A DNA stretch of 5,662 nt from Flectobacillus sp. (GTDB lineage: Bacteria > Bacteroidota > Bacteroidia > Cytophagales > Spirosomataceae). Location of the stretch: NCBI GenBank assembly GCA_029865665.1, contig JARXAV010000087.1, positions 1 to 5,662 of the forward strand, given 5' to 3'. The position numbers and the translations under genes are program-made. The notes beneath the pieces were generated by a model, which was not told the origin of the DNA, did no database searches, and saw only the letters and a program-made list of their open reading frames with translations. Position 1 is the stretch's first letter. Each line of letters starts with the position of its first letter. Positions 4,982 through 5,662 of the stretch are shown one piece after another.

Positions 4982-5662
4982 ATGTTCGGATTAGACACGA
5001 CTTTATTTATTCTCCTTTTCCTTTGCCTTTTCTTGGCTTGTGCATTTGAGTTTGTGAATGGATTTCACGACACCGCCAATGCTGTTGCAACCGTAATCTA
5101 CACAAATTCCTTAAAACCAACTCAAGCAGTTGTATGGTCTGGTTTTATGAACTTCGTTGGTTTATTAACAGGTGGTGTGGGTGTTACCATGTCCATTATC
5201 GGATTACTTCCTACTAATTTACTCATTGACCCCAATGTCTATCACTCGATGTGTATGGCTATTGCGATGTTAGGAGCTTCTATTTTATGGAATTTAGGTA
5301 CTTGGTATTTTGGTATTCCAGCTTCTTCTTCACATACCCTAATCGGTTCAATCATCGGTATTGGTGTTGGTTATGCTGTTTTACCTGAAAATAAAGAAGG
5401 TTTGAAAACGGTTAACTGGGACAAAGCAGCTGAAATCGGTCAAGCTTTATTATTATCTCCCGTATTTGGTTTTGCAGTGGCTATCATCTTCATGTACATC
5501 ATGAAGAAATCAATCGGAAACAAAGAAATTTTTAAAGAGCCGAAAAAAGATACCCCTCCTCCGATGTGGATTCGTGCTGTCTTATTCTTGACTTGTACTT
5601 TAGTAAGTTTCTTCCACGGACGTAACGATGGACAAAAAGGAATTGGTTTAGTAATGATGATT
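4982..5662 (+). CDS. pit: PiT-family inorganic phosphate transporter, N-terminal part (runs off right edge)
   Basis: This integral membrane transporter probably takes up phosphate as a metal-phosphate complex with protons, like E. coli PitA, or with sodium. 227 codons are visible. The first PiT signature is EFVNGFHDTANAVATVIYT at 23-41, carrying the conserved D30 and N33. NLGTWYFGIPASSSHTLIGS (104-123) is close to the PitA sequence. The second-half signature begins at FFHGRNDGQKGIGLVMM (210-226), just before the edge. Hydrophobic spans are at about residues 7-22, 49-76, 88-106, 118-134, 154-174 and 198-213. The loop at about 175-197 is charged and proline-containing, as in PitA. The ATG follows an A-rich stretch with no Shine-Dalgarno. 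Bacterial relatives are near 480-500 residues, so about half is missing. There is no phoU-like gene in front of it and no visible Pho-type operator. The gene is divergent from rplK. Confidence 0.93.
   Translation, partial: MFGLDTTLFILLFLCLFLACAFEFVNGFHDTANAVATVIYTNSLKPTQAVVWSGFMNFVGLLTGGVGVTMSIIGLLPTNLLIDPNVYHSMCMAIAMLGASILWNLGTWYFGIPASSSHTLIGSIIGIGVGYAVLPENKEGLKTVNWDKAAEIGQALLLSPVFGFAVAIIFMYIMKKSIGNKEIFKEPKKDTPPPMWIRAVLFLTCTLVSFFHGRNDGQKGIGLVMMI

Overview
The window looks like chromosomal DNA of a member of the Bacteroidota, probably of the Cytophagales/Spirosomataceae type (lineage is inferred from the sequence; no search was run). The grounds are an AT-rich genome, no clear Shine-Dalgarno sequence in front of any gene, two promoters matching the Bacteroidota consensus (TTG/TTTG, 17-19 bp spacer, TAnnTTTG), and the character of the L10 and L7/L12 proteins. 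All genes are core functions. No mobile element, tRNA, rRNA, CRISPR array or phage gene is visible.

Layout from left to right. (1) 1-1487, minus: the N-terminal 495 codons of a penicillin-binding protein 1C, a bifunctional peptidoglycan synthase that runs off the left edge. (2) 1600-2124, plus: a small NADPH-dependent FMN (flavin/quinone) reductase, divergent from pbpC across 112 bp. (3) 2123-2158: a nearly perfect palindromic hairpin with A- and T-tracts that can terminate transcription in both directions. It separates the reductase from the convergent ribosomal-protein operon. (4) 4421 down to 2181, minus: rplK-rplA-rplJ-rplL, encoding L11, L1, L10 and L7/L12. (5) 4422-4981: a 560-bp divergent intergenic region with a strong promoter for rplK on the minus strand and one for the phosphate transporter on the plus strand. 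(6) 4982-5662, plus: the N-terminal 227 codons of a PiT-family phosphate transporter, cut by the right edge.

The four ribosomal genes form one functional unit. L11 with L10 and the L7/L12 dimers builds the GTPase-associated stalk of the 50S subunit, and L1 forms the opposite stalk at the E site. In most bacteria this cluster follows secE-nusG and runs on into rpoB-rpoC. Here neither neighbour is present: the operon has its own promoter and ends at the bidirectional terminator directly after rplL.

The least ordinary parts are non-coding. The predicted rplK leader is about 205 nt long and carries a relatively GC-rich segment, a possible 36-codon ORF and two hairpins placed end to end just before the rplK start. 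An octamer tandem repeat (AATTTGAT, almost four copies) lies immediately upstream of rplA. The rplA-rplJ gap is only 2 nt, which leaves no room for a classical L10 leader. I found no convincing undescribed multi-gene system; the leader RNA is the best candidate for something new.
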